Shown: piece by piece, positions 1 through 7,729 of the stretch
Layout: every line of letters begins with the position of its first letter
How positions within the stretch are numbered: position 1 is the stretch's first letter
Assembly (NCBI RefSeq): GCF_000026145.1
Contig: NC_009445.1
Span: 5,300,501 to 5,364,500 of the forward strand
Source of the DNA: Bradyrhizobium sp. ORS 278
GTDB taxonomy: Bacteria > Pseudomonadota > Alphaproteobacteria > Rhizobiales > Xanthobacteraceae
Length of the DNA stretch: 64,000 bases
Direction of reading: 5' to 3'
The notes under the pieces: generated by a model
The model's database searches: none
The model's input: the letters and a program-made list of their open reading frames with translations, nothing else
Told to the model about the DNA's origin: nothing
Translations under genes and position numbers: made by a program

Positions 1-1395
1 CGAGTAACTCGCCTTCGAAACCGCGCGCTGCGACGCGCTCAGCGCCGGCACCATGGCCGGCGCGATCGCGATCCGGGCGCCGCCGAGCTCGGCGCGACCG
101 ATCTGCAGCCGCCAGCCATAGGCCTCGAGCACGTCCTGCACGATGGCAAGGCCGAGGCCGCTGCCCGGCCCCTGCTCGTCGAGACGGCCGCCGCGCTCGA
201 GCACGCGGCCGATCTGCGCGTCCGGGATGCCGGGACCGTCATCCTCCACCGTCACGACCAGCGGGCTCGCGCCCGCGACGATGCGCACCGTGCTCGCGGC
301 GTGACGCGCCGCATTCTCCAGCAAATTGCCGAGTACCTCGGCGAGATCGGTGCGATCCATCGGCACGCGCAGGCCAGCAGGCACTTGCCCCTCGAAGCTG
401 ACATGTGCCGCCGCCGGGGTGCGCGCCAGGGTGCCGAGCAGCGCCTCGACCAGCGGCCCCAGTTCGGTCGCCGCCGCCGGCTCGCCGCGCAGCTTGCCGC
501 GCAGCCGCGCCAGCGCCAGCTCACGGTCGACCTGACGACTCATCGCCTCGGCAACGTCCTCGACATTGCGCGCGAGCTCGAGCTGACCGAGCTGCTTCAG
601 CCGCGCCGCGTCCGCGATCAGCGCCGCGAGCGGCGTCTTGAAGCCGTGCGCGAGATCGGCGGCGCGGCTGCGCGAGCGCAGGATCTCGCGGCTCTGCGCA
701 TCGAGCAGCGCGTTCACCTCCTCGACCAGCGGCGCGACCTCGGTCGGCACTTGCATCGGAAGATGCCGACGCTGGCCGCTGCGGATCTCGGCAACGCCGC
801 GCCGCAGCACCGCCAGCGGCTGCAGGCCGAGACTGACCTGAACGGAGGTGCCGACCGCGAGAATGATGGCGAGCACGGCGAGCGCGATCGACAGGTCCTT
901 GGCGAAGGTGCGCACCGCGCTGGTCGCGCCATCGAGATCGTAGGCGACAGCAGCACGCACCCGGATCTGGCTGTCCGGATTCATCAGGATGCCGCGCTCG
1001 GCGACCAGAACGCGCGCGCCGACGGGGCCGATCAGCTCGTGCTGATGCACGTCGCTCGGCCCGGGCTCGTCGATCGGCAGCGGCAGGATCGTGTCCCACA
1101 GCGAGCGCGAGCGCAGGAGCTGGCCGTGATCGTCCGAGATCTGCCAGTACAGGCCGGACAGCGGCACCGTGAAGCGTGGATCGGCGGGCGGCCGCGGCAC
1201 CGCGATGCGTCCGTCGGCGTCGACCTCCAGACCGTTGAGCAGCTGGCGCAGGTGAACATCGAGATCGGAGGCGAGCGTGCGCGCGACGTGGCGCTTGAAC
1301 AGCACCACCATGCCGGCGCCGGCGACACCGAGCGCAACGAGGATGGCGATGGTGCCTGCCGCGACCAGCCGCAGCCGCAGCGAGCCCAGCCTCAT
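1..1395 (-). CDS. Sensor histidine kinase, OmpR-partner type (3' end cut by window edge)
   Basis: Membrane sensor kinase that should phosphorylate the response regulator encoded just upstream. At least 465 codons are visible and the frame is open to base 1, so the C-terminus lies outside the window. The start ATG overlaps the regulator's stop codon (ATGA), which indicates translational coupling. A first membrane segment lies at about residues 7-32. A periplasmic region of roughly 140 residues follows, then a second membrane segment, a HAMP-like linker and the phospho-acceptor motif LAHGFKTPL with His near residue 250. Further on are an N-box (LGNLLENAARHA) and a G-box (DDGPGIP, then GSGLGLAI). 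The layout resembles PhoQ-like kinases. The signal it senses cannot be read from the sequence. Confidence 0.9.
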   Translation of the reverse strand, partial: MRLGSLRLRLVAAGTIAILVALGVAGAGMVVLFKRHVARTLASDLDVHLRQLLNGLEVDADGRIAVPRPPADPRFTVPLSGLYWQISDDHGQLLRSRSLWDTILPLPIDEPGPSDVHQHELIGPVGARVLVAERGILMNPDSQIRVRAAVAYDLDGATSAVRTFAKDLSIALAVLAIILAVGTSVQVSLGLQPLAVLRRGVAEIRSGQRRHLPMQVPTEVAPLVEEVNALLDAQSREILRSRSRAADLAHGFKTPLAALIADAARLKQLGQLELARNVEDVAEAMSRQVDRELALARLRGKLRGEPAAATELGPLVEALLGTLARTPAAAHVSFEGQVPAGLRVPMDRTDLAEVLGNLLENAARHAASTVRIVAGASPLVVTVEDDGPGIPDAQIGRVLERGGRLDEQGPGSGLGLAIVQDVLEAYGWRLQIGRAELGGARIAIAPAMVPALSASQRAVSKASYS

Positions 1396-2057
1396 TCGGC
1401 GGTCTCCGGAATCATGTAGCCGAAGCCGCGGCGGGTCTCGATGATGTCGGCGCCGAGCTTCTTGCGGACGCGGCGGATCAGCACCTCCAGCGCGTTGGAA
1501 TCGTGGTCGTGGCCAAGGCCGTAGACGTTCTCCTCGAGCTCGTGCTGCGGCACCACGCGGCCGTTGTGCCGCAACAGATAGGCGATCAGGCGGTATTCGA
1601 GCTGCGACAGCGCCACCGGCACGCCGGACAGGCTGACCTTCATCTGGCGCTCGTCGAGCGCGAGATCGCCCGATGACAGCACCGGCGCCGCGTGGCCGGC
1701 GGAGCGCCTGACGATGGCGCGCAGGCGCGCCAGCAGCTCCTCGTTGCGGAACGGCTTTGGCAGATAATCGTCGGCGCCGGCATCGATGCCGTCGACCCGC
1801 TCGGCCCAGCTCGCGCGCGCGGTCAGGATCAGCACCGGCATGTGCCGGCCGGCGCCGCGCCAGCGCTTCAGCACCGAGAGGCCGTCCATGCCGGGCAGGC
1901 CGAGATCGAGCACGACGGCGCCGTAATCCTCGGTGTCGCCGAGAAACCAGGCCTGCTCGCCATTGGCTGAGGTCTCGACCAGATAGCCGGCGGCCTGCAG
2001 CGTCCGCGACAGATCCGACGACAGGCGCGGATCATCCTCGACCAGCAGCACGCGCAT
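1392..2057 (-). CDS. Two-component response regulator, OmpR/PhoB family
   Basis: DNA-binding response regulator of 221 residues, a typical family length. The receiver domain is at about 1-115, with the acidic pair EDD near residues 7-9, phospho-acceptor Asp in VVLDLGLPGMDG near residue 51, a conserved Thr in LILTARA, and Lys in LPKPF. The winged-helix DNA-binding domain occupies about 125-220 and ends with the usual TRRGFGYMI segment. It lies directly after the PepSY gene with no gap and overlaps the kinase gene, so the three form one operon. The set resembles PhoP/PhoQ or FeuP/FeuQ systems, but I would not assign the target genes. Confidence 0.95.
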   Translation of the reverse strand: MRVLLVEDDPRLSSDLSRTLQAAGYLVETSANGEQAWFLGDTEDYGAVVLDLGLPGMDGLSVLKRWRGAGRHMPVLILTARASWAERVDGIDAGADDYLPKPFRNEELLARLRAIVRRSAGHAAPVLSSGDLALDERQMKVSLSGVPVALSQLEYRLIAYLLRHNGRVVPQHELEENVYGLGHDHDSNALEVLIRRVRKKLGADIIETRRGFGYMIPETAE

Positions 2058-2363
2058 CTACTTTTCCTCGACCCGCTCGATCTCGCCGCTGCGCGCGTCG
2101 ATATAGACCTCGCGCATGCGGCCGTCGCGGCCGATCACCCGAAACTCATAGCGCCAGCGGCCGCGCTGGCGCTCGATGTCGATGCCTGTCACGTCGCCCG
2201 CGATGCGGCCGCGCAGTCGCGGCAGGATCTGCGACAGCGGCAGCACGTCGCCCGCCTCCACGGCGCGACGCATCGCGTCACGGCGCTCGAGATCATCCTC
2301 GCGCGCATCCGTCGCGGCGGAGGCCGCCGTCGAGATCAGCATCGCCAGGGCCGTGATGCGCAT
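2058..2363 (-). CDS. PepSY-domain periplasmic protein
   Basis: Small exported protein of 101 residues from the chosen ATG. A longer in-frame start at 2402 adds 13 residues before a clean signal peptide (MRITALAMLISTAASA), so the inner ATG is preferred. The mature part is charged and ends in a PepSY-type fold: residues predicted as strand-turn-strand with GIDIERQRGRWRYEFRVI and YIDARSGEIERVEE. PepSY proteins beside two-component systems are thought to modulate sensor kinases or periplasmic proteases. That family knowledge, plus stop-to-start contiguity with the regulator, suggests a sensing accessory role here. Confidence 0.85.
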   Translation of the reverse strand: MRITALAMLISTAASAATDAREDDLERRDAMRRAVEAGDVLPLSQILPRLRGRIAGDVTGIDIERQRGRWRYEFRVIGRDGRMREVYIDARSGEIERVEEK

Positions 2364-2702
2364 GAACCGTCCAATTTGAGGCAAATGCATGATCGTCGGC
2401 ATGATGGTCCTGGGCGTGGCGCCGTGTTTGTCGTAGCGAGCCTGTCATCCGGTGCGCCCGTGCCCGCCGAGGTCGGACTGCGGAGCATGTGCAGATTGGG
2501 GGACGTGCTGCTGGTCCTAGTTGGAAGGTCCGATGTCGGAATTGTGGCCGGATCGCCGCAGGGGTGAGACTCACACCTGCGCCGCACCCTGCCCGAGACA
2601 GGCTGACGATTCGCTGACGCGCCGTGACAGCATGACGTCAGCGCAGCTGCGGCACGGTTTGCAACGGATGGCCCACGACCATATCGGATGAGGAGAGTAG
2701 CG
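2364..2702. promoter_or_regulatory. Divergent intergenic region between PepSY operon and small secreted protein
   Basis: About 340 bases separate two divergent units. No further gene is supported here. The region must hold the promoters of both, but I cannot identify a convincing -35/-10 pair or a direct-repeat PhoP-type box by eye. Confidence 0.4.
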
Positions 2703-2903
2703 TTGCGTAGTACCGTGATCATCGCCGCCCTGTTGACGGCCCTCGGCGGCACCCTGACCCCGGCCGACGCCGGACGTGGCCGACCTGCGGTCGTTGTGCT
2801 TGCGGCGCAGCCTCATGTCGCGCCCGCGCGGGAGCTGGGCTACGAGCCGAGCAAGCGCGACCGCGAGGGCGACGACGACGATCAGGACGAGCCGCGGCAC
2901 TGA
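2703..2903 (+). CDS. Small secreted protein with acidic C-terminus, function unknown
   Basis: A 66-residue product if translation begins at TTG 2703, which has GAGGAG about seven bases upstream. An ATG at 2688 is in frame but would place that ribosome site inside the gene. The N-terminus is a signal peptide (hydrophobic run to LTPADA). The mature part is short and ends in a strongly charged stretch with four consecutive Asp residues. I do not recognise a family. It sits opposite the PepSY-regulator-kinase operon, so it may be a regulatory target of that system. This is inference from position only. Confidence 0.6.
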   Translation: MRSTVIIAALLTALGGTLTPADAGRGRPAVVVLAAQPHVAPARELGYEPSKRDREGDDDDQDEPRH

Positions 2904-2927
2904 GGCACGCCGACAGCGCGCGAGCCG

Positions 2928-3626
2928 TCAGGCCGACAGCTCCACCCGCCCAGGACTTTGGCTTTTCGAACCAAGCAGCCACGCCATGAGCCACGCGCCG
3001 GCGGCCGCGCCGCACAGCTCGGCGACGATGAAGCCGGGCAGATCGAGCGGGCGAATGCCGGAAAACGTATCGGTCAGCGACCGCGCGATCGCGACCGCCG
3101 GATTGGCGAACGAGGTCGAGGCGGTGAACCAATAGGCTGCGGTGATATACAAGCCGACCAGCCAGGGTACGGCGGCCCGTTGAAAGCGCAAGCCTGCCAG
3201 GATCACCGCGACGAGCCCGAAGCTCGCCACCGCCTCGGCGAACCATTGCGCCCCGCCCGTTCTCACCTTGAGCGAGCCGGCCACGAGCGGCAGCGCGAAC
3301 ATCAGATGCGCCGTCATGGTGCCGGCGATTCCGCCGGCGACCTGAGCGGCGACATAGGCCGCCGCCTCCAGCGGCGATAGCGCGCGCTGCGCGGCGAAGA
3401 CGAGCGTCACCGCGGGATTGAAATGCGCCCCCGACACCGGGCCGAGCACGGTGATCAGCACGACCAGGATCGCGCCGGTCGGCAGCGTGTTGCACAACAG
3501 CTGCAGCGCCACGTCGCTGGTCAGGCGCTCCGCCATGATGCCGGAGCCGACCACGGTGGCGACGAGCACGGCCGTGCCGAGCGCCTCGGCGACGACGCGA
3601 CGCGGCAGATCGAAGGTCGCCATCAT
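2928..3626 (-). CDS. aqpS: MIP-family aquaglyceroporin of arsenic operon (AqpS-like)
   Basis: Inner-membrane channel of 232 residues with about six membrane segments. The two MIP signature loops are present: HFNPAV at about 69-74 and FANPAV at about 174-179. Its start overlaps the stop of arsC by four bases (ATGA), and arsC overlaps arsR, so it is the last gene of an arsR-arsC-aqp operon. In Sinorhizobium meliloti an aquaglyceroporin (AqpS) replaces ArsB and lets arsenite formed by ArsC leave the cell down its gradient. The same role is inferred here from family and context. Selectivity for arsenite over glycerol is not proven by sequence. Confidence 0.88.
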   Translation of the reverse strand: MMATFDLPRRVVAEALGTAVLVATVVGSGIMAERLTSDVALQLLCNTLPTGAILVVLITVLGPVSGAHFNPAVTLVFAAQRALSPLEAAAYVAAQVAGGIAGTMTAHLMFALPLVAGSLKVRTGGAQWFAEAVASFGLVAVILAGLRFQRAAVPWLVGLYITAAYWFTASTSFANPAVAIARSLTDTFSGIRPLDLPGFIVAELCGAAAGAWLMAWLLGSKSQSPGRVELSA

Positions 3627-4150
3627 CCGGCCTTTGGCGTCGGCTGCGTCGCACCTTCGGAGCGCCCGATCTCGCGCAGCCGCGTGCCGAGCGACAGATT
3701 GTCGATGCGATCGAGCGGCAGATTGATGAAGGCGCCGATGCGGTTCTTCAGATAGCGGAACGCGGTGGTGAACGCCGCGAGCTTCTCCAGCTCGGTGCCA
3801 TCAGCGGCCGCGGGATCCTCGATGCCCCAATGCGCGGTCATCGGCTGTCCCGGCCAGACCGGACAGGCTTCGCCCGCCGCGTTGTCGCAAACGGTGAAGA
3901 CGAAATCCATCACCGGCGCGCCGGCCACCGCGAACTCCGTCCAGCTCTTCGAGCGCAGATCCGCGGTCGGATAGTCCATGCGCCGGAGCAGTTCGAGCGC
4001 GAGCGGATGCACCGCGCCCTTCGGCGTGCTGCCGGCCGAGAAGGCGCGGAAGCGGCCGGCGCCGTCCTTGCGCAGGATCGACTCGGCGAGCACCGAGCGC
4101 GCCGAGTTGCCGGTGCAGAGGAACAGGACATTGTAGATGCGGTCAGGCAC
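3623..4150 (-). CDS. arsC: Arsenate reductase, low-molecular-weight phosphatase type
   Basis: Cytoplasmic arsenate reductase of 175 residues. The N-terminal anion-binding loop CTGNSARS (Cys12 to Ser19) is the LMW-phosphatase/ArsC signature, and two later cysteines (Cys88 in FTVCDN and Cys96) match the redox pair of thioredoxin-coupled enzymes. It converts arsenate to arsenite, which the next gene's channel would release. The start codon is GTG and lies within the end of arsR, an eight-base overlap. The C-terminus carries about 30 residues beyond the catalytic core. Confidence 0.93.
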   Translation of the reverse strand: MPDRIYNVLFLCTGNSARSVLAESILRKDGAGRFRAFSAGSTPKGAVHPLALELLRRMDYPTADLRSKSWTEFAVAGAPVMDFVFTVCDNAAGEACPVWPGQPMTAHWGIEDPAAADGTELEKLAAFTTAFRYLKNRIGAFINLPLDRIDNLSLGTRLREIGRSEGATQPTPKAG

Positions 4151-4505
4151 GGCTCTTCTCCTTGCGCTTGGGCGGACAGCACGGGGTGAGACTTTCGATC
4201 AGCGGCGCGCAGACCTCCGGCCGGCCGCCGCAGCAATCCCTGAGCAGGAACAGCGCGACCTCCTGAAACGCCGCGAGATCGGCGCGGTAGACGATCGAGC
4301 GGCTGTGTCTCTCGGAGCTGACGAGCCCGGCACGCGATAGCACCGCAAGATGCGACGACAGCGTGTTCTGCGGCACCTCGAGCAGGCGCGCGAGCTCGCC
4401 GGCCGGCAGGCCCTCGGGCTCATGCTGCACCAGGGTGCGGAAGGCCTGCAGCCGCGTCGGCTGGGCCAGCGCCGCCAAGGCAAGAACCGCTTGTTCGTTT
4501 TCCAT
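4143..4505 (-). CDS. arsR: ArsR-family arsenite-responsive repressor (first copy)
   Basis: Winged-helix metalloregulator of 120 residues that should repress its own operon until arsenite binds. The recognition helix region is VPQNTLSSHLAVLSRAGLV (about 44-62). Cysteines at 91, 92, 99, 109 and 110 near the C-terminus are the likely As(III) site. A longer TTG start at 4541 is possible, but ATG 4505 gives the normal N-terminus. The promoter -10 box lies only about eight bases before this ATG, so the message may be leaderless. First gene of arsR-arsC-aqp. Confidence 0.93.
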   Translation of the reverse strand: MENEQAVLALAALAQPTRLQAFRTLVQHEPEGLPAGELARLLEVPQNTLSSHLAVLSRAGLVSSERHSRSIVYRADLAAFQEVALFLLRDCCGGRPEVCAPLIESLTPCCPPKRKEKSRA

Positions 4506-4541
4506 ATATCGAGAATTATCGATATATAAGGGCGACGTCAA
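4504..4541 (-). promoter_or_regulatory. arsR promoter with ArsR operator flanking the -10 box
   Basis: On the minus strand, TTGACG (4541-4536) and TAATTC (4518-4513) are separated by exactly 17 bases, a good sigma-70 arrangement. Nine-base inverted arms ATATATCGA (4504-4512) and TCGATATAT (4519-4527) bracket the -10 box precisely, so a bound repressor would block polymerase. Transcription would start at or next to ATG 4505. Confidence 0.8.
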
Positions 4542-4602
4542 GCTTGCGCGCCGGCGAGTCGGGCGGACGAGCGCTGCGGCGTGCGACCGCCGTCCAATCT
4601 CG

Positions 4603-4626
4603 ATACTTCCAATATTCTAGAAATAT
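4603..4626. promoter_or_regulatory. Putative operator upstream of the second arsR
   Basis: Imperfect palindrome with arms ATACTTC (4603-4609) and GAAATAT (4620-4626) and a ten-base spacer ending in ATTCTA. It lies about 40 bases before the second ArsR gene. The same architecture recurs at 4998-5021. Confidence 0.65.
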
Positions 4627-4666
4627 CGTTTGACTCACGGCCCACGCCTGCACCATCCTGATCGGC

Positions 4667-4984
4667 ATGAAGCTCGACGATGCTGCCGCCCGCCTCGAAG
4701 CCCTGGGGAATACCACGCGCCTGAAGATCTACCGGGCGCTGGTGCGCGCCGGGCATGCCGGGATGCCGGTCGGCAAGCTGCAGGAGCGGCTGAAGATCCC
4801 CGCCTCCACCCTGTCGCACCACGTCAAGACGCTGGTCGCGGTCGGGCTGATCTCGCAGCAGCGCGAGGGCACGACCCTGGTCTGTCATGCGGAATACGAC
4901 GTGATGCGCACCCTGCTCGGCTTTCTCGTTGCCGAATGCTGCGTCGAAGAACGCGGTTGCGGCGCTGCGACCACGGCAGCCTGA
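4667..4984 (+). CDS. ArsR-family metalloregulator (second copy)
   Basis: Winged-helix regulator of 105 residues, a short ArsR type. The DNA-reading helix is around IPASTLSHHVKTL (44-56). Cysteines 91, 92 and 98 sit at the C-terminus in a CC-x5-C spacing that resembles the As(III) site described for Acidithiobacillus ArsR. It differs clearly from the neighbouring divergent ArsR, so it is not a recent duplicate. It is followed after 49 bases by the flavoprotein gene, and matched palindromes precede both genes, suggesting it controls itself and the flavoprotein-exporter unit. Confidence 0.9.
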   Translation: MKLDDAAARLEALGNTTRLKIYRALVRAGHAGMPVGKLQERLKIPASTLSHHVKTLVAVGLISQQREGTTLVCHAEYDVMRTLLGFLVAECCVEERGCGAATTAA

Positions 4985-4997
4985 AGCGTTTTGTTTT

Positions 4998-5021
4998 ATA
5001 TTTCGATCATTCTAGAAGTAT
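4998..5021. promoter_or_regulatory. Putative ArsR operator upstream of the flavoprotein gene
   Basis: Arms ATATTTC (4998-5004) and GAAGTAT (5015-5021) are separated by ten bases ending in ATTCTA, the same layout as the site at 4603-4626. It lies just before the ribosome site (GGAG) and start of the flavoprotein gene, so this gene may have its own regulated promoter within the operon. Confidence 0.65.
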
Positions 5022-5033
5022 AGGAGTTGTGAC

Positions 5034-6398
5034 ATGATGGAAGCGAGGACGGTCGCGATCATCGGCGCCGGCCCGGTCGGGCTGGCGGCAGCGGCGCATG
5101 CGCTGGAGCGGGGCTTGCGGCCGGTCGTGCTGGAGGCCGGCCCCGAGGCGGCGTACGCAGTGCGGCAGTGGCAGCATGTGCAGCTGTTCTCGCCGTGGAA
5201 GTACAACGTCGATATTGCCTCGGCGCGGCTGCTCGCTGCGGCGGGATGGAATGCGCCTGACCCGGAGACCTATCCGACCGGGCGCGAGCTGATCGAGAGC
5301 TATCTCGCGCCGCTGGCGACGCGCACGGCCTTGCGCGACGTCATCAGGACCTCGCATCGCGTCACCGCGATCAGCCGGACAGGCTTCGACAAGGCCAAAT
5401 CGAAGGGCCGCGCCGCCGCGCGGTTCGAGCTTCGCACGCGCAATGGCAAGGGCGACGCGGCGCTGCTGGCCGATGCCGTCATCGACGTCTCCGGCACCTG
5501 GTTCTCGCCCAACCCCGCCGGCGGCAACGGCCTGCCTGCGCTCGGCGAGGCCGAGCATGCGCCGCGCATCGCCTATGGCATGCCGGATGTTCGAGACGCG
5601 CAGCGCAGCCGCTATGCCGGCAGGGCTGTCGCCGTGCTCGGCGGCGGTCATTCCGCGGTCGGCACCCTGCTCGACCTCGCGGCCCTCGCTGCGGACGAAC
5701 CGGGCACCCAGGCGATCTGGCTGCTGCGGGCGAACGATCCGGCGAAATCGTTCGGCGGCGGCAGCGCCGACCAGCTCGCCGCGCGCGGTGAGCTCGGCAT
5801 GGCCTTCGCCGCTTTGGTGCGCTCGGGACGCATCCAGGTCGAGACGGGATTCTCCGTGGCGCGCATCGAGGATGAGGACCGGCGGCTCAAGATCACCGCG
5901 CGCGGCGATCGCCGCATCAACGCCGACGAGCTGATCGTCGCCACCGGCTTCCGCCCTGATCTCTCATTGCTGTCGGAGTTGCGGCTGCGGCTCGACCCGG
6001 CGATCGAGGCGCCGGTGGCGCTGGCGCCGCTGATCGATCCGAACGAGCACTCCTGCGGCACGGTGCGGCCGCACGGTGCGCGCGAGCTGGCGCAGGCCGA
6101 CGAGGCCGGACTCTACCTCGCCGGCATGAAGAGCTACGGCCGCGCGCCGACCTTCCTGATGATCACCGGCTATGAGCAGGTGCGTTCGATCACCGCCGAC
6201 ATCGCCGGGGACAAGAAGGCCGCCGCGCGCGTCGAGCTGACGCTGCCGGAGACCGGCGTATGCACCCGCGGCGGGCTGGCGAGCATTCCTGCCCTGTCCG
6301 GCTGCTGTGGCGGGCCGGCTCCGTCAGGGGTAGAGAGTTGCTGCGCCGACGACGCCAAAGCCAAGGCGGCCGGGCGCGCGGGCTGCGGCTGCGCCTGA
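5034..6398 (+). CDS. FAD/NAD(P)-dependent flavoprotein of arsenic cluster, Cys-rich C-terminus
   Basis: Predicted cytoplasmic oxidoreductase of 454 residues. A first dinucleotide-binding motif GAGPVG lies at 11-16 and a second GGGHSA at about 203-208. The ATG(F) segment near residue 300 (IVATGFRPD) is typical of flavin monooxygenase/thioredoxin-reductase-like folds. It resembles the flavoproteins (sometimes named ArsO) found in arsenic gene clusters, whose reaction is not settled. Unusually the last 33 residues carry cysteines 424, 425, 436, 437, 451 and 453 in CC, CC and CGC groups, a likely metalloid-binding tail. It is flanked by arsR and an MFS exporter in the same direction. Confidence 0.85.
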   Translation: MMEARTVAIIGAGPVGLAAAAHALERGLRPVVLEAGPEAAYAVRQWQHVQLFSPWKYNVDIASARLLAAAGWNAPDPETYPTGRELIESYLAPLATRTALRDVIRTSHRVTAISRTGFDKAKSKGRAAARFELRTRNGKGDAALLADAVIDVSGTWFSPNPAGGNGLPALGEAEHAPRIAYGMPDVRDAQRSRYAGRAVAVLGGGHSAVGTLLDLAALAADEPGTQAIWLLRANDPAKSFGGGSADQLAARGELGMAFAALVRSGRIQVETGFSVARIEDEDRRLKITARGDRRINADELIVATGFRPDLSLLSELRLRLDPAIEAPVALAPLIDPNEHSCGTVRPHGARELAQADEAGLYLAGMKSYGRAPTFLMITGYEQVRSITADIAGDKKAAARVELTLPETGVCTRGGLASIPALSGCCGGPAPSGVESCCADDAKAKAAGRAGCGCA

Positions 6399-6427
6399 CG
6401 CGGGCGCGAACGAGAGGTTTTTTCGGA

Positions 6428-7618
6428 ATGCAGGCACGACGGCTGGGCGTGGTCATCGCTCTCGGCACCGCCCAGACACTGGCCTGGGCCTCGAGCTACT
6501 ATCTGCCGGCGATCCTCGCCGACCCGATCGCCAGGGATCTCGGCATGTCGGACAACTGGTTCTTCGCCGCCTTCTCCGCCTCGCTGATCATCTCCGGCCT
6601 GCTCGGCCCGCGCATCGGCCGGCAGATCGATCGGGTCGGCGGCCGGCAGGTGCTGTGCGCCTCCAACCTCGTCCTGGCGATCGGACTGACGCTGCTCGGC
6701 CTGTCGCACTCGCTCTGGGTGATGGCGATCGCCTGGCTGTGGCTCGGAGTCGGCATGGGGCTCGGGCTCTACGACGCCGCGTTCGGCGCGCTCGGGCGCA
6801 TCTATGGCAAGGACGCGCGCGGCGCGATCACCGGCATCACATTGCTCGCCGGCTTCGCCTCGACGGTGGGCTGGCCGCTGAGCACCTGGGGTCTGGCGAC
6901 GATCGGCTGGCGCGAGACCTGCTTCGCCTGGGCGGTCGCGCATCTCGTGATTGGCCTGCCGCTCAACCTGTCGCTGCCGCGGACCACAGCGATGGCGCCC
7001 GGCGACATGCCCGTGGGCAAGCCGAACATCCCGCTCGACCGTCCAATGGTGCTGATCGCCTTCGCAATGGCCGCGGCCTGGACGGTGACCGCGGCGATGG
7101 CGGTGCATCTGCCGCGGCTGATGCAGGCGTTCGGCGCCACGCCGGCGCAGGCGCTGTTCGCCGGCATGATGATCGGCCCCGCGCAGGTCGCTGCGCGGGT
7201 GTTCGAGGCGGGCTTCCTCAGCCGCTTCCATCCGCTCGCCTCGGCCCGCCTCGCCTGCATCACCCATCCGATCGGCGCGCTGACCATCGGCCTGTTCGGC
7301 GGCGGCGCCGCCGCCGCGTTCGCGCTGCTGCACGGCTCCGGCAACGGCATCCTGACCATCGCGCGCGGCACGCTGCCGCTCGCGATCTTCGGCCCCGCCA
7401 ACTACGCCTATCGGCTCGGCCTGATCGGTGCGCCCTCGCGGATCTGCCAGGCCTTCGCGCCGCTGGTGTTCGGGCTGCTGATCGATGCGCTGGGCCGCGG
7501 CGTGCTGATCGTGTCGGCGAGCCTCAGCCTCTCGGCGCTGACGGCGCTGATGCTGCTCTCGGCGGAGCGTGCGGATGCCAGCGCCGTCCCCGGCAGCGCG
7601 CCGGACAAGGCAGCCTGA
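6428..7618 (+). CDS. MFS transporter, probable arsenic-compound exporter (ArsK/ArsJ-like context)
   Basis: Inner-membrane major facilitator protein of 396 residues with about 12 hydrophobic segments. An MFS-type loop with GRQIDRVGGRQ follows the second membrane segment. The ATG at 6428 starts a normal first helix. A longer open frame extends to 6260 but runs through the end of the flavoprotein gene. Only 29 bases separate the two genes, so they are probably co-transcribed. MFS exporters in ars operons (ArsK, ArsJ, ArsP-like contexts) export arsenite, methylarsenite or arsenylated sugars. The substrate here cannot be chosen from sequence alone. Confidence 0.82.
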   Translation: MQARRLGVVIALGTAQTLAWASSYYLPAILADPIARDLGMSDNWFFAAFSASLIISGLLGPRIGRQIDRVGGRQVLCASNLVLAIGLTLLGLSHSLWVMAIAWLWLGVGMGLGLYDAAFGALGRIYGKDARGAITGITLLAGFASTVGWPLSTWGLATIGWRETCFAWAVAHLVIGLPLNLSLPRTTAMAPGDMPVGKPNIPLDRPMVLIAFAMAAAWTVTAAMAVHLPRLMQAFGATPAQALFAGMMIGPAQVAARVFEAGFLSRFHPLASARLACITHPIGALTIGLFGGGAAAAFALLHGSGNGILTIARGTLPLAIFGPANYAYRLGLIGAPSRICQAFAPLVFGLLIDALGRGVLIVSASLSLSALTALMLLSAERADASAVPGSAPDKAA

Positions 7619-7729
7619 ACGCCGCCTTAAACCTTCCTTAACCAGCTTTCGGAGCGTTCGTCCGCGCCTCGACGCCGACGCAACGCCCGTCGCCGCGCAT
7701 ATACGGAAAGTTGAAGGTTGGGCGGAACG

